The notes: generated from the letters alone by a model not told the origin. A stretch of DNA of 64,000 bases from Streptomyces sp. ISL-43 (GCF_018614195.1 NZ_JAGGOT010000002.1:216573-280572), one strand, 5' to 3'. Positions 44,987-55,390 are shown, counted from the stretch's first letter. Numbers and translations: made by a program.

Positions 44987-45757
44987 TCAGCCGAGCTTCT
45001 TGACCTGCGCGGCGACGACGGCCGTCGGCTTGTCCGCGACACCCGCGAGGCTCGACGCGGTGTGGGTGGCGAGCGTGTTGCCCTTGCGCACGATCACGGT
45101 CTCGGTCGTCACCTTCGTGCCCTCCACATCAGCCTGCAGAGTGAGGGCGAGCGCCTCGTCGCCCCCGGTGGCGGTGCCGGCGACCACCTTGTCGATCTTG
45201 GTGGTCTCGCCCTCCATGGTCAGGGTGAAACCGCCCGTGCACGCCGTGGCCGCGGCCTTGACGGCCGCGAAGGCCTCCTCCGCGCCCTTGCCCTCGTACG
45301 AGGCGAGGGTGATCGAGGTGCGGGTGGCGCCGAGGGCCTTCAGCCCGGCGGCGGCCTTCTCCTCCGGGGTGGCGCCTTCCTTGGGCATGGCGACGGCCTT
45401 GGTCCGCGCCACACCGGCGGCCGTGCCGACCGTGACCGCGCCCTGCGTCTTGACCACGGGCAGGCACTCGGCCTTGTCGCTGGAGGCGGCGGTACCGATG
45501 GCCACCTCGGACTGCGGGACGGCGGCGAACTCGTGGTCCGCCAGATCGGCCTTGGTCACGAGCAGGCCGCCCAGCTCGGCGTCCGTCTTCGCCTTCGCGG
45601 CGGGCGCCGCGGAGGTCGCCGGGGCGGAAGCCGCCGCGGACGGCTTGGTGTCGTCCTTCGCGTCGGCCTTGTCGGAGGAGCCGCACGCGGTGGCGAGCAG
45701 CGCCAGGGACAGGGCCGAGGCGGACAGGACGGTACGGCGGACGAGTGCGGTGCGCAT
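44987..45757 (-). CDS. Putative lipoprotein
   Basis: A 256-residue exported protein: MRTALVRRTVLSASALSLALL signal with lipobox LATAC (about 22-26), an Asp/Lys/Ala linker, then a globular domain of about 200 residues (LGGLLVTKADLADHEFAAVPQ, ATACTGGFTLTMEGETTKIDKVVAG, VTTETVIVRKGNTLATHTASSL). The spacing recalls actinobacterial PknH-like or LppX-type substrate-binding lipoproteins with a conserved disulfide pair, but I do not assign a family. The ATG at 45757 has GGGGGGA upstream. Confidence 0.85.
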   Translation of the reverse strand: MRTALVRRTVLSASALSLALLATACGSSDKADAKDDTKPSAAASAPATSAAPAAKAKTDAELGGLLVTKADLADHEFAAVPQSEVAIGTAASSDKAECLPVVKTQGAVTVGTAAGVARTKAVAMPKEGATPEEKAAAGLKALGATRTSITLASYEGKGAEEAFAAVKAAATACTGGFTLTMEGETTKIDKVVAGTATGGDEALALTLQADVEGTKVTTETVIVRKGNTLATHTASSLAGVADKPTAVVAAQVKKLG

Positions 45758-46039
45758 GGTGGTGTTTCCCCCCACAGGAAAGTCTGCGAAAAAGAGCAGC
45801 ACGCGGCGCCCCGGTCCGGGGACACATCGCGAGCTGCGGTGATCGTTACCGTACGGGGCTCCGCAGGCCCGGCATCCGCATTTGTTCGCCCGCCCCGCGC
45901 ATCGTGACCCCGATGAGACCGCAGGTGCCTCCAATCGATACCCGCCGCCGTACAACCCGCCCGCCCCGGGACATTCGGCCCCATCCCACGTGACCGACCA
46001 CACCACCCACAACGGCCCGCGAACGCCGACAATGGCCCT

Positions 46040-47104
46040 GTGATCACTTCGCCGCCACGAAGCACGCCGGACAGCGCAACGGAGCGCCCCGACGGATCGG
46101 AGCGCCCCGCGCACCCCGGGCATGCCGCGCACCCCGCGCGCCGCCGGGGCCACGAGGCCTCCCCCTACGTCGACCTCACCCGCGCCGAGTGGAGCGCGCT
46201 GCGCGAGCGCACCCCGCTCCCGCTGACAGCCGAAGAGGTCGAGCGGCTGAGAGGCCTGGGCGACGTCATCGACCTCGACGAGGTCCGCGACGTCTACCTG
46301 CCGCTCTCCCGTCTGCTGAACCTGTACGTCGGCGCCACCAGCAACCTGCGCGGCACCCTCAACACCTTCCTCGGCGACGCCGGCAACGGCCACGGCGCGC
46401 AGCGGGGAACCCCCTTCGTCATAGGGGTCGCCGGCTCGGTCGCCGTCGGCAAGTCCACCGTGGCCCGTCTCCTCCAGGCCCTCCTCGCCCGCTGGCCCGA
46501 GCACCCCCGCGTGGAGCTGGTGACCACCGACGGGTTCCTGTATCCGATGAAGGAGCTCCAGCGGCGCGGCCTGACCGCCCGCAAGGGCTTCCCCGAGTCC
46601 TACGACCGCCGCGCGCTGACCCGCTTCGTCGCCGACATCAAGGCGGGCAAGGACGAGGTCACGGCCCCGGTCTACTCGCACCTGATCTACGACATCGTCC
46701 CCGGCGAGCAGCTCGTCGTGCGCCGCCCGGACATCCTGATCGTCGAGGGGCTCAACGTCCTGCAGCCGGCCCTGCCCGGCAACGACGGCCGCACCCGGGT
46801 GGGCCTCGCCGACTACTTCGACTTCAGCGTCTACGTGGACGCGCGTCCCGAGGACATCGAGCGCTGGTACCTCAACCGGTTCCGGAAGCTGCGCGAGACG
46901 GCGTTCCAGAACCCCTTCTCCTACTTCCGCAAGTACACCCAGGTCTCCGAGGAGGAGGCGCTGGAGTACGCGCAGACGATGTGGCGGACGATCAACAAGC
47001 CCAACCTGCTGGAGAACGTGGCCCCGACCCGCGGCCGCGCGACCCTCGTCGTCCGCAAGGGCCCGGACCACAAAGTGCAGAAGCTGAGCCTGCGCAAGCT
47101 CTGA
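46040..47104 (+). CDS. coaA: Type I pantothenate kinase
   Basis: ATP-dependent phosphorylation of pantothenate, the first and controlled step to CoA. The 354-residue chain has a variable Pro/Arg-rich head (1-40), then [23 protein letters not shown], Walker A in [50 protein letters not shown], and [11 protein letters not shown] with [10 protein letters not shown]. Length is slightly over the usual ~315 because of the head, so a later start is possible. The GTG at 46040 is the earliest in-frame start after the divergent lipoprotein promoter region. Confidence 0.95.
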   Translation: MITSPPRSTPDSATERPDGSERPAHPGHAAHPARRRGHEASPYVDLTRAEWSALRERTPLPLTAEEVERLRGLGDVIDLDEVRDVYLPLSRLLNLYVGATSNLRGTLNTFLGDAGNGHGAQRGTPFVIGVAGSVAVGKSTVARLLQALLARWPEHPRVELVTTDGFLYPMKELQRRGLTARKGFPESYDRRALTRFVADIKAGKDEVTAPVYSHLIYDIVPGEQLVVRRPDILIVEGLNVLQPALPGNDGRTRVGLADYFDFSVYVDARPEDIERWYLNRFRKLRETAFQNPFSYFRKYTQVSEEEALEYAQTMWRTINKPNLLENVAPTRGRATLVVRKGPDHKVQKLSLRKL

Positions 47105-47119
47105 CGCTACTGTGCGGCC

Positions 47120-48070
47120 ATGCTGCATCTACGGATGATCACCCCGGCCGACCGGACGGACGCCGTGGTCCGGATCGTCGAGAGCACGGTCGGCACCACC
47201 CATCTGGTGGTGGTGCCCGGCGCGGCCCGCGTCCCCCCGGGCGACGTCGTGATGTGCGACGTCGCGCGCGAGGCCGGCGACGAGCTCCTGCACGAGCTCC
47301 GCGAGCTCGGCATCGACGAGGACGGCTCGATCGCGGTCGAGAACATCGACCTCTCCCTCTCCGCGCGCGCCGACCGGGCGGAGGAGGAGGCACCGGGAGA
47401 GGCCGCGGACGCCGTCCTGTGGGAGCAGCTGCGCGAGGCGACCCACGAGGAGTCCACCCTCACCATCACCTACAGCGCGTTCATGATCATCGCGACGATG
47501 ATCGCGGCCTGTGGTGTCGTCCTCGACAACGCCGTCCTGATCGTGGGCGCGATGGCGGTCGGCCCGGAGTTCGGCCCCCTCGCCGGTGTGTGCACCGGGC
47601 TGGTGCGCCGGGCCCCCAAGCAGGCCGCCCGCTCACTCGTCGCCCTGCTCGTCGGCTTCGCCGCCGCGATGGTCGCGACCACCGTCTTCAGCCTGGTGAT
47701 GGACGCCCTCGGCCTGTTCCACTCGGGAATGCTGGACAGGCCCCGCCCCAACACCAGCTTCATCTGGCAGCCGGACCCGTTCTCGTTCGTCGTGGCGCTG
47801 CTCGCCGGCGTGGCCGGGGTCCTCTCCCTGACCTCGGCGAAGTCCGGCGCGCTGGTCGGCGTCGCGATCTCGGTGACCACCGTCCCGGCGGCGGCCAACG
47901 CGGCCGTGGCGCTCGGCTACGGCGAGTTCGCCCAGATGTGGGGCTCGGCGGAGCAGCTGCTGCTGAACCTGTTCGGGATCATGCTGGCCGGCGTGCTGAC
48001 CCTGCTCTGCCAAAAGCTCCTGTGGCGCACCCAGCGCGACCACTGGCGGCGTACGCCGCCCAAGGTCTGA
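47120..48070 (+). CDS. DUF389 family membrane protein
   Basis: A 316-residue member of the DUF389 family (TIGR00341-like), with a soluble N-terminal half (HLRMITPADRTDAVVRIVEST, IAVENIDLSLSA) and a membrane half of about six helices starting YSAFMIIATMIAACGVVLDNAVLIVGAMAVGPEFGPL. Function is not established for the family. The ATG at 47120 lies 15 nt after the coaA stop; TACTGT ends 6 nt before it, a leaderless-type -10. Confidence 0.9.
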   Translation: MLHLRMITPADRTDAVVRIVESTVGTTHLVVVPGAARVPPGDVVMCDVAREAGDELLHELRELGIDEDGSIAVENIDLSLSARADRAEEEAPGEAADAVLWEQLREATHEESTLTITYSAFMIIATMIAACGVVLDNAVLIVGAMAVGPEFGPLAGVCTGLVRRAPKQAARSLVALLVGFAAAMVATTVFSLVMDALGLFHSGMLDRPRPNTSFIWQPDPFSFVVALLAGVAGVLSLTSAKSGALVGVAISVTTVPAAANAAVALGYGEFAQMWGSAEQLLLNLFGIMLAGVLTLLCQKLLWRTQRDHWRRTPPKV

Positions 48071-48108
48071 TCCCTGTCCCGCGGCTCCACCACACCCCCC
48101 GCGACGAG

Positions 48109-48148
48109 ACCGGCCCCGCGCTACGAAGCTTCGTAGCGCGGGGCCGGT
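48109..48148. terminator. 40-bp perfect palindrome, bidirectional terminator
   Basis: A 20-bp arm (ACCGGCCCCGCGCTACGAAG) is followed immediately by its exact reverse complement, with no spacer, between the convergent stops of the DUF389 gene (48070) and glmM (48167). As RNA it folds to an extremely stable hairpin on either strand. Confidence 0.9.
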
Positions 48149-48166
48149 CCACGACGGCGGCGGACT

Positions 48167-49525
48167 CTAGCCGAGCGCCGACTTCACGACGTCCGCGAGG
48201 CGACCGGCGACCGAGCGGGCCTGCTCGATGTCGGCGGCCTCCACCATCACCCGTACGAGCGGCTCCGTGCCCGACGGACGCAGCAGTACGCGCCCGGTCG
48301 TGCCCAGCTCCCGCTCCGCGTCGGCGACGGCCGCGGCCAGCTCGCCCGAGGTCGTGACCCGCGACTTGTCCACGTCGGGGACGTTGACGAGCACCTGCGG
48401 CAGCCGGCTCATGACCGCCGCCAGCTCCGTCAGCGACTTGCCGGTGGCCGCGATCCGCGCCGCCAGCATCAGGCCGGTCAGGGTGCCGTCGCCGGTGGTG
48501 GCGTGGTCGAGGATGATCACGTGGCCGGACTGCTCGCCGCCGAGCGCGTAGCCGTTCTGCTTCATCGACTCCAGGACGTAGCGGTCACCGACGCCGGTCT
48601 GCACGACGTGGATGCCCTCGGACTCCATCGCCAGCTTGAAGCCCAGGTTCGACATCACGGTGCCGACGACGGTGTCCTCGCGCAGCTGCCCGGCTTCGCG
48701 CATGGCGAGCGCCAGCACCGCGAGGATCTGGTCGCCGTCGATCTCGGCGCCGTTCGCGTCCACGGCGAGGCAGCGGTCGGCGTCCCCGTCGTGCGCGATG
48801 CCGAGGTCGGCACCGTGCTCGACGACGGCCTGCTTCAGCAGGCCGAGGTGGGTGGAGCCGCAGCCGTCGTTGATGTTCAGGCCGTCGGGCTCGGCACCGA
48901 TGGTGATGATCTCCGCACCGGCCCGGGCGAAGGCCTCGGGGGAGACGCGGGCGGCAGCGCCGTGCGCCTCGTCCAGGACGACCTTGAGGCCGTCGAGACG
49001 GTTGGGCAGGACACCCATGAGGTGGGCGACGTACTTGTCGAAGCCCTCGTCGTAGTCGGAGACCCGGCCGACGCCGGCGCCGGTGGGCCGCTGCCACGGG
49101 GCGCCCGTGCGGTGCTCTTCGTAGACGGACTCGATGCGGTCCTCCAGCTCGTCGGCGAGCTTGTGGCCGCCGCGCGCGAAGAACTTGATGCCGTTGTCGG
49201 GCATGGCGTTGTGGCTGGCCGACAGCATGACGCCGAGGTCGGCGCCCAGCGCACCGGTGAGATACGCCACCGCCGGGGTGGGCAGCACACCGACGCGCAG
49301 GACGTCCACGCCCGCGCTGGCGAGGCCCGCGACGACTGCGGCCTCCAGGAACTCACCCGAGGCCCGCGGGTCCCGGCCGACCACCGCGGTGGCCCGATGG
49401 CCCGCGAAGGTGCCCGCCTCGGCCAGTACGTGCGCCGCCGCCACGGAGAGGCCGAGCGCGAGCTCGGCCGTCAGATCCACGTTGGCGACGCCTCGTACAC
49501 CGTCCGTCCCGAAGAGTCGTCCCAC
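48167..49525 (-). CDS. glmM: Phosphoglucosamine mutase
   Basis: Interconverts glucosamine-6-P and glucosamine-1-P for UDP-GlcNAc synthesis. The 452-residue protein has the four phosphohexomutase domains: [14 protein letters not shown], the phosphoserine loop [19 protein letters not shown], the metal loop [11 protein letters not shown], and EQSGHVI followed by the C-terminal [15 protein letters not shown]. The GTG at 49525 has GGGAGG about 9 nt upstream; an earlier in-frame ATG at 49549 lacks one. It is transcribed after rplM-rpsI, separated from them by a terminator. Confidence 0.97.
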   Translation of the reverse strand: MGRLFGTDGVRGVANVDLTAELALGLSVAAAHVLAEAGTFAGHRATAVVGRDPRASGEFLEAAVVAGLASAGVDVLRVGVLPTPAVAYLTGALGADLGVMLSASHNAMPDNGIKFFARGGHKLADELEDRIESVYEEHRTGAPWQRPTGAGVGRVSDYDEGFDKYVAHLMGVLPNRLDGLKVVLDEAHGAAARVSPEAFARAGAEIITIGAEPDGLNINDGCGSTHLGLLKQAVVEHGADLGIAHDGDADRCLAVDANGAEIDGDQILAVLALAMREAGQLREDTVVGTVMSNLGFKLAMESEGIHVVQTGVGDRYVLESMKQNGYALGGEQSGHVIILDHATTGDGTLTGLMLAARIAATGKSLTELAAVMSRLPQVLVNVPDVDKSRVTTSGELAAAVADAERELGTTGRVLLRPSGTEPLVRVMVEAADIEQARSVAGRLADVVKSALG

Positions 49526-49597
49526 TGTTGTCCTCCCGAGTTTTCGCATCGCTTGTGACCGCTTGTGCCATCTATTTGCCGCTTGTGGCGGTAAACG

Positions 49598-49636
49598 AAC
49601 CGCCCCGGCAGCACAAAGAGTGCTGCCGGGGCGGTT
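49598..49636 (-). terminator. Terminator of the rplM-rpsI operon
   Basis: A 17-bp perfect stem (AACCGCCCCGGCAGCAC and its complement, loop AAAGA) lies 25 nt after the rpsI stop, with a short U-rich end on the transcribed strand. Confidence 0.9.
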
Positions 49637-49660
49637 TCGTTGCAGAACAGCAGGCGCAGA

Positions 49661-50185
49661 TTAACGCTTGCTGTACTGCGGAGCCTTACGGGCCTTCTTG
49701 AGACCGGCCTTCTTGCGCTCGACCGCACGGTCGTCGCGGGAAAGGAAGCCGGCCTTCTTCAGCGCCGGGCGGTTGTTGTCGACATCCGCCTCGTTCAGCG
49801 CACGGGCCACACCGAGGCGCAGGGCGCCGGCCTGGCCGGAAACGCCGCCACCCGAGATGCGGGCGATGACGTCGTAGCGGTTGTCCAGCTCGAGGAGCTT
49901 GAACGGCTCGTTGACTTCCTGCTGGTGCACCTTGTTGGGGAAGTAGTCCTCAAGGGTGCGACCGTTGATCTTCCACTTGCCGGTGCCCGGAACGATCCGG
50001 ACGCGGGCGATGGCGTTCTTGCGACGGCCCAGGCCGGCAGCCGGCTGGGGGTCGCCGAAGCGACCGGCAAGCGACTCGGAGGTGTAGTCGCCCTCGACGA
50101 CAACCTCAGACTCGGTGGTGTATTCCTCGACGTTGCCCTCGAACTCTTCTTCGACGACAGGGGTCTCGGCGGTGGTCTCGGCCAC
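49661..50185 (-). CDS. rpsI: 30S ribosomal protein S9
   Basis: S9 lies in the head of the small subunit, with a C-terminal tail reaching the P-site tRNA. The 174-residue protein has [36 protein letters not shown] and the terminal [18 protein letters not shown]. An acidic N-terminal extension of about 45 residues ([15 protein letters not shown]) precedes the core, as known in streptomycetes. It is second in the rplM-rpsI operon. Confidence 0.98.
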   Translation of the reverse strand: MAETTAETPVVEEEFEGNVEEYTTESEVVVEGDYTSESLAGRFGDPQPAAGLGRRKNAIARVRIVPGTGKWKINGRTLEDYFPNKVHQQEVNEPFKLLELDNRYDVIARISGGGVSGQAGALRLGVARALNEADVDNNRPALKKAGFLSRDDRAVERKKAGLKKARKAPQYSKR

Positions 50186-50227
50186 GATGCTCCTCAGAAT
50201 TTTCTACGTCTTAGGGGGTGGCCGGAA

Positions 50228-50671
50228 CTACTGCGCGACCTGGGTGATCTCGAACGGCACCGGCTGCTGGGCAGCGTGGGGGTGCACATCGCCCGAGTAG
50301 ACCTTCAGCTTCGAGAGCATCTGACGGCCCAGGGTGTTCTTGGGGAGCATGCCCTTGATGGCCTTCTCGACGGCCTTCTCCGGGTTGTTCGCCAGGAGGT
50401 CGTCGTAGCGGACCGAGCGGAGACCACCCGGGTAACCGGAGTGGCGGTACGCCATCTTCTGGGTCGCCTTGTTGCCGGACAGGTGAACCTTGTCGGCGTT
50501 GACGATGATGACGAAGTCGCCCATGTCCATGTGGGGGGCGTAAGTCGGCTTGTGCTTGCCCCGCAGGAGGGCAGCGGCCTGGGTCGCCAGACGGCCGAGG
50601 ACAACGTCCTGGGCGTCGATGACGAGCCACTGGCGCGAGATGTCGCCGGGCTTGGGGCTGAACGTACGCAC
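50228..50671 (-). CDS. rplM: 50S ribosomal protein L13
   Basis: A 147-residue large-subunit assembly protein with [51 protein letters not shown] and [30 protein letters not shown]. It heads the two-gene operon with rpsI, 42 nt apart. About 236 bp of non-coding sequence upstream should hold its promoter. Confidence 0.98.
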   Translation of the reverse strand: MRTFSPKPGDISRQWLVIDAQDVVLGRLATQAAALLRGKHKPTYAPHMDMGDFVIIVNADKVHLSGNKATQKMAYRHSGYPGGLRSVRYDDLLANNPEKAVEKAIKGMLPKNTLGRQMLSKLKVYSGDVHPHAAQQPVPFEITQVAQ

Positions 50672-50907
50672 GCGTATGCCTTCGCTTCTTCAGTGGTGGG
50701 TCATCCCCGGGGGGTGAGCCCGAAGGGACGGGTCCTGACATGGGTCACCACGGACGATCACGACAGCCCTGGTTCACATCGGGGACGCAACCCGTGTGTA
50801 ACCGCTGGTCATCGGCCCGGTGGACCGGCGTAAGGCCAATTCACGTGAGAATGAGCAAGCCAATACGCATAACGAACCAGCAGGATACCCGTGAAGACCT
50901 GGAAGGG
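50672..50907. promoter_or_regulatory. Upstream region of the rplM-rpsI operon
   Basis: A 236-bp gene-free stretch between rplM and the GT87-like stop. It is AT-richer from about 50830 to 50890 (GAATGAGCAAGCC, CGCATAACGAACC). It presumably holds the ribosomal-protein promoter, but I could not assign hexamers with confidence. I see no terminator for the GT87-like gene beyond the stem at its 3' end. Confidence 0.45.
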
Positions 50908-52167
50908 TCAAAACGCGGTCCGCGACCCCGTCTCAACGGGGGTCGCGGTGCACTCCGGATCGGTCCTGGGTGGGGACCCCGCAGTTCGTACGACTTCAAG
51001 GATAACCCGGCCCGGACGCAGCGAACGCCGCGCCAGCAGTCCGGCCAGCCCGCACAGGGTGGCCATGTCCTTGAACGCCCGCCGCTTGTGCTCGAGCTCC
51101 GACGGCCACGGAATGCCCGCCGTCTGGGGCAGCAGGGCCACCCAGAACCAAGGCGAGCGCGGCATCGAGCCCGTCCGCACGCCCGACGCCAGCAGCAGCG
51201 GAAGCACGACCAGCAGGTAGTGGTCGAAGGACGGCCGCGACACCAGGAATGCGGCGAGCATCACCATGCAGGCCGTCTCCACCAGTCTCAGCTCGCCGCC
51301 GTCGCCGTCCACCGCGACCGGACGCCGCCAGCGCCGCCAGGCCGCCCACAGTCCGCAGCCGGCCCCGCCGAAGGCCACCAGCACCGCCAGCGGCTCCGGC
51401 ACCCCCAGCCGCGGCAGCGCCGCGATCGGCGAGGCGTCCCACGGAAGCGCGTAGGAATCCTGGCCCTGCAGCAGGAACGGCAGCGTCTTGGTGAAGAACA
51501 GCGTCGGGCGCGGCATCATCAGCGCCCCCGCGAGCGACAGCCCGATCGGCACGCCCGCCGCCACGGCCAGCCCCCGCCACTGCCGCGCCAGTACGAAGAG
51601 CAGCCCGATCGGCACCAGCATCGGCTTGCACGCGATGGCGAGCCCGACCACCAGCCCGGCCGCCGCCCACGACCGCCGCTGCGCCAGCAGCAGCGCCACC
51701 GGCAGGGCCGCCGCGGAGATGGCCGTCCAGTTCCCGATCAGCACGAGGTTGATGTACGGCTTGTAGGCCAGGGCGAACAGTCCGAAGCCGCCCACGGCGA
51801 GCCGCGAGCGCACCGGCACCGAGAACAGCCGCAGCGAGGCCCACCAGCCGAGACCGACGAGCCCGGTCATCCCCAGCGGCAGCACGCAGCGCAGCAGCGG
51901 AGCCGGCAGCAGCGCCTCCGGAATCGCCATGATCACGGCGCTGGGGAGGTAGAGGAAGCGCTTGTCCTCGTACGGGGAGACCCCGGCGAGCAGGGACTCC
52001 GCCGCCTTGACCACGAAGGCGTTGTCCGAGCCCCAGTTCACCCGCAGGCTCGCCGAGACCGCCACGGACAGCAGGATCACCAGACCCACGGCCCGCCAGG
52101 ACCGGGGGGCCGGCCGCAGCAGCCACTCCACCCGCCGGTCCCATGAGGACGGGCTGTCCCACTTCAT
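50908..52167 (-). CDS. GT87-type (DUF2029) polyprenyl-linked mannosyltransferase-like membrane protein
   Basis: A 419-residue polytopic protein with about ten helices. WGSDNAFVVKAAESLLAGVSPYEDKRFLYLPSAVIMAIPEALLP carries the conserved extracytoplasmic Asp and Y..FLY pattern of GT-C/GT87 enzymes, which use polyprenyl-phosphate sugars to mannosylate wall glycans or lipids. RPSFDHYLLVVLPLL and a soluble tail follow. The ATG at 52167 begins MKWDSPSSWDRRVEW. The last 25 codons contain a 10-bp stem. Activity and substrate are inferred. Confidence 0.85.
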   Translation of the reverse strand: MKWDSPSSWDRRVEWLLRPAPRSWRAVGLVILLSVAVSASLRVNWGSDNAFVVKAAESLLAGVSPYEDKRFLYLPSAVIMAIPEALLPAPLLRCVLPLGMTGLVGLGWWASLRLFSVPVRSRLAVGGFGLFALAYKPYINLVLIGNWTAISAAALPVALLLAQRRSWAAAGLVVGLAIACKPMLVPIGLLFVLARQWRGLAVAAGVPIGLSLAGALMMPRPTLFFTKTLPFLLQGQDSYALPWDASPIAALPRLGVPEPLAVLVAFGGAGCGLWAAWRRWRRPVAVDGDGGELRLVETACMVMLAAFLVSRPSFDHYLLVVLPLLLASGVRTGSMPRSPWFWVALLPQTAGIPWPSELEHKRRAFKDMATLCGLAGLLARRSLRPGRVILEVVRTAGSPPRTDPECTATPVETGSRTAF

Positions 52168-52231
52168 GACCCAGACACTAGGCCGCAGCCCCACAACGAC
52201 GTCCCCTCGACCAGCCGGGGGCAGTGTCCCC

Positions 52232-53851
52232 CTAGCGCTTGCGTTCGACCCTACGTTCGTCCCAGACGGGCTCCGTAGTCTCCCGCACAACACCGTCTGA
52301 ACCGAAGACCAGGTAACGGTCAAATGTGCGGGCGAACCAGCGGTCGTGCGTGACACACAGCACAGTGCCCTCGTACGCCTCCAGCCCGTCCTGCAGCGCC
52401 TCGGCCGACTCCAGGTCCAGGTTGTCCGTCGGCTCGTCCAGCAGCAGTGCCGTCGTCCCCGCCAGCTCCAGCAGCAGGATCTGGAAACGTGCCTGCTGGC
52501 CGCCCGAGAGCTTTTCGAAGGCCTGGTCGGCCTGCCGCTCCAGCTCATAGCGGCGCAGGGCGCCCATCGCCGCGCCGAGCGGCTTGGCCGCCTCCGTCCA
52601 CAGGATGTCGACGAGCGTACGGCCGAACAGTTCCGGGTGGGCGTGGGTCTGCGCGAAGTGGCCGGGGACCACGCGGGCCCCGAGCTTCCACGTACCCGCG
52701 TGCTTGACGTCCTCGCCCGCCATCAGGCGCAGGAAGTGCGATTTGCCGGAGCCGTTCGAGCCGAGGACCGCGACCCGCTCCCCGTAGAAGACCTCCAGGG
52801 AGAACGGCTTCATCAGCCCGACCAGCTCGAGGTTCTCGACGGTGAGCGCGCGTACGCCCGTACGGCCGCCCTTGAGCCGCATCCGGATGTCCTGCTCGCG
52901 CGGCGGCTCCGGCGGCGGGCCGGCCTCCTCGAACTTCTGGAAGCGCGTCTGCATCGCCCGGTAGCGCGAGGCCATGTCCGGGCTGCTCGCGGCCTGGTTC
53001 CGCAGCCGCAGCACCAGCGCCCTCAGCCGGGCGTGCTCCTCGTCCCAGCGCCGCTTGAGCTCCTCGAAGCGGGCGAAGCGCTCCTTGCGGGCGTCGTGGT
53101 ACGTGGCGAAGCCCGCGCCGTGCACCCAGACGTCCGTGCCCATGGGGCCCGGCTCCAGGCTGATGATCTTCTGGGCGGCCTGGGTCAGCAGCTCCCGGTC
53201 GTGCGAGATGAAGAGCACCGTCTTGCGGGTGGCCTTCAGCTGCTCCTCCAGCCACCGCTTGCCGGGGACGTCCAGGTAGTTGTCCGGCTCGTCGAGCAGC
53301 AGCACCTCGTCCGGCCCGCGCAGCAGCGCCTCCAGCACCAGTCGCTTCTGCTCACCGCCCGAGAGCGTGCGCACCTCGCGGAACTGCGCGGTGTCGTACG
53401 GGACCGCCAGCGCGGCCATCGTGCAGACGTCCCACAAGGTCTCCGCCTCGTAGCCCTGTACGTCGGCCCAGTCGCTCAGCGCCTGCGCGTAGGCCATCTG
53501 GGCGGCCTCGTCGTCCACGGTCAGGATCAGCTGCTCGGCCCGGTCCACGGCCTTGGCGGCCTCGCGGATGCGCGGCTGGGACACCGAGACCAGCAGGTCC
53601 CGTACGGTCGTCTCGTCCCGGACCGAGCCCACGAACTGCGACATCACGCCCAGGCCGCCGCTCACGGTGACCCCGCCGCCGTGCGGCTGGAGGTCACCGG
53701 AGATCAGCTTCAGCAGGGTGGTCTTGCCCGCCCCGTTCGCCCCGACGAGCGCGACGACCGACCCCTCCCCCACCCGGAAGGAGACGTCGGGAAGAAGAAC
53801 CCGCCCGTCGGGAAGGTAGTACTCCAGGTGGCTGGCTTCGAGATGTCCCAT
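52232..53851 (-). CDS. ABC-F family ATPase
   Basis: A 539-residue soluble protein with two ABC nucleotide-binding domains and no membrane domain. Walker A motifs are GANGAGKTT and GSNGSGKSH, signature motifs TLSGGEQKR and KLSGGQQAR, and Walker B DEVLLLDEPDNYLD and ALLLDEPTDNLD. A charged linker (about 240-320, RFEELKRRWDEEHARLRALVLRLRNQ) joins them. ABC-F proteins act on the ribosome E site as translation factors or in antibiotic protection. The linker and lack of a resistance context do not let me pick one. The ATG at 53851 gives MGHLEASHLEYYL; the ATG at 53860 is an alternative. Confidence 0.92.
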   Translation of the reverse strand: MGHLEASHLEYYLPDGRVLLPDVSFRVGEGSVVALVGANGAGKTTLLKLISGDLQPHGGGVTVSGGLGVMSQFVGSVRDETTVRDLLVSVSQPRIREAAKAVDRAEQLILTVDDEAAQMAYAQALSDWADVQGYEAETLWDVCTMAALAVPYDTAQFREVRTLSGGEQKRLVLEALLRGPDEVLLLDEPDNYLDVPGKRWLEEQLKATRKTVLFISHDRELLTQAAQKIISLEPGPMGTDVWVHGAGFATYHDARKERFARFEELKRRWDEEHARLRALVLRLRNQAASSPDMASRYRAMQTRFQKFEEAGPPPEPPREQDIRMRLKGGRTGVRALTVENLELVGLMKPFSLEVFYGERVAVLGSNGSGKSHFLRLMAGEDVKHAGTWKLGARVVPGHFAQTHAHPELFGRTLVDILWTEAAKPLGAAMGALRRYELERQADQAFEKLSGGQQARFQILLLELAGTTALLLDEPTDNLDLESAEALQDGLEAYEGTVLCVTHDRWFARTFDRYLVFGSDGVVRETTEPVWDERRVERKR

Positions 53852-53893
53852 GCGGGGCATTGTCCTGGTCCGGCGCCGATCCACCCAAACTGA

Positions 53894-54745
53894 TTAGCAG
53901 CAGCCCTTGCCGGGCAGGGTGCGCAGGTTCCGCGCCTCCTTGCTGCGGGCGGCCAGCAGCTCGTCGGCGGGGTAGCCGACCTCCTCCAGCGTCAGCCCGT
54001 GCGGCTTGACCACGTGCACCGAGGAATCCCGTACGGCCGCGGCCAGCACCTTCCCGGGCCAGTCGGCCGTCCGATGGCCGTCGCCCACGTGCAGCAGGGC
54101 ACCGACCAGCGAGCGGACCATGTTGTGGCAGAAGGCGTCGGCGCGGACGGTCGCGGTGATGATCCCGTCCTCGCCCCGCTCCCAGCTGAGCTGCTGGAGC
54201 GTACGGATCGTCGTGGCCCCCTCGCGCTTCTTGCAGTACGCGGCGAAGTCGTGCTCGCCGACCAGCGCGGAGGCGGCCTCGTTCATGGCGTCCACGTCGA
54301 GCGGCCACTGGTACCAGAGCACGTGGCCGCGGCGCAGCGGGTCGACGCCGGACTGGTGGTCGCCGACGCGGTAGGCGTAGCGGCGCCAGATGGCGGAGAA
54401 GCGCGCGTTGAAGCCGGCGGGGGCCTCGGCGGCCTTCCACACCCGGATGTCGTGCGGCAGCCGCCCCGCGAGGCGGCGCAGCAGCTTGTCGTGGTGCTCG
54501 GCCCACACCTCGTCGCGCACGTCGAACTGCGCGACCTGCCCGCGCGCGTGCACGCCCGCGTCCGTACGGCCGGCCACGGTCAGCTCGACCGGGTCGGGCA
54601 GCCGCATCACGGTCTGCAGGGCCGACTCCAGCTCGCCCTGCACGGTCCGCAGCACCCGCTGCTTCGCCCAGCCGGAGAAGTCCTTGCCGTCGTAGCTCAG
54701 GTCCAGCCTGACCCGGACGTGTCCGGGCTCCACCTCGTCACTCAC
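53894..54745 (-). CDS. truA: tRNA pseudouridine synthase A
   Basis: Isomerises U38-40 of the tRNA anticodon stem. The 283-residue protein has [19 protein letters not shown], the catalytic-Asp loop [26 protein letters not shown] and [19 protein letters not shown]. It is at the end of the ribosomal alpha-operon gene run, the typical truA location. The GTG at 54745 has AGAGGA about 9 nt upstream; an ATG at 54778 would add 11 residues. It ends [12 protein letters not shown]. Confidence 0.96.
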   Translation of the reverse strand: MSDEVEPGHVRVRLDLSYDGKDFSGWAKQRVLRTVQGELESALQTVMRLPDPVELTVAGRTDAGVHARGQVAQFDVRDEVWAEHHDKLLRRLAGRLPHDIRVWKAAEAPAGFNARFSAIWRRYAYRVGDHQSGVDPLRRGHVLWYQWPLDVDAMNEAASALVGEHDFAAYCKKREGATTIRTLQQLSWERGEDGIITATVRADAFCHNMVRSLVGALLHVGDGHRTADWPGKVLAAAVRDSSVHVVKPHGLTLEEVGYPADELLAARSKEARNLRTLPGKGCC

Positions 54746-54786
54746 GTGACAGATCCTCTCAGGCGAAATCTTCTTCACAACGCCAG

Positions 54787-54820
54787 AACGGGCCCGCCCC
54801 GGGAAAGGGGCGGGCCCGTT
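54787..54820 (-). terminator. Terminator after rplQ
   Basis: A 14-bp perfect stem (AACGGGCCCGCCCC and complement, loop GGGAAA) lies 34 nt past the rplQ stop, and so ends the rpsK-rpoA-rplQ transcript before truA. Confidence 0.92.
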
Positions 54821-54853
54821 CAGAGCCGTTCAAGCAAGCGTGATCCCGAAGGA

Positions 54854-55315
54854 TCAGGCCTCCTTGGTCTCCTCGGCGGGGGTCTCGACAGCCTCCGCCT
54901 CCTTGACCGCGCGCTTGGTGGCGGCCTCGGCCTCACCAGTGGCCTGCTGGGCGACCGTAAGGGCCTCGACCAGCTCGATCACGGCCATCGGGGCGTTGTC
55001 GCCACGACGGTTGCCGATCTTGGTGATGCGCGTGTAACCACCGGGGCGGTTCTCGTAGCGCGGGGCGATCTCGGTGAACAGCGTGTGCACGATGCTCTTG
55101 TCCGTGATCGTCTGCAGCACCAGGCGACGGTTGTGGATGTCGCCCTTCTTGGCCTTGGTCACCAGACGCTCGGCGTAGGGACGCAGGCGACGGGCCTTGG
55201 CCTCGGTGGTGGTGATGCGGCCGTGCTCGAAGAGCGCCTTCGCGAGGTTCGCGAGGAGGTGCTTCTCGTGCGCGGCGCTGCCGCCCAGGCGGGCACCCTT
55301 TGCGGGACGCGGCAT
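54854..55315 (-). CDS. rplQ: 50S ribosomal protein L17
   Basis: A 153-residue large-subunit protein at the tunnel exit. [53 protein letters not shown] is the conserved core; a C-terminal acidic tail ([15 protein letters not shown]) is an actinobacterial extension. The ATG at 55315 has AAGGAG 9 nt upstream, which favours it over the ATG at 55321. Confidence 0.98.
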   Translation of the reverse strand: MPRPAKGARLGGSAAHEKHLLANLAKALFEHGRITTTEAKARRLRPYAERLVTKAKKGDIHNRRLVLQTITDKSIVHTLFTEIAPRYENRPGGYTRITKIGNRRGDNAPMAVIELVEALTVAQQATGEAEAATKRAVKEAEAVETPAEETKEA

Positions 55316-55390
55316 GGTCATACTCCTTCATATCTGCACCGGCCGTGTCAGGTACCGGTGTCAGTTCCCTCAGGCGGTCGCAGGAGGGGG

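Noticed and set aside
44878..45200. A glmS ribozyme/riboswitch upstream of glmS
   Set aside because: That element is known from low-GC Gram-positives. The sequence here shows only a short GC terminator stem and the adjacent lipoprotein gene's 3' end.
50920..50948. A 10-bp hairpin as terminator of the GT87-like gene
   Set aside because: Both arms lie inside the coding region, before the stop at 50908, so I did not list it as a terminator.
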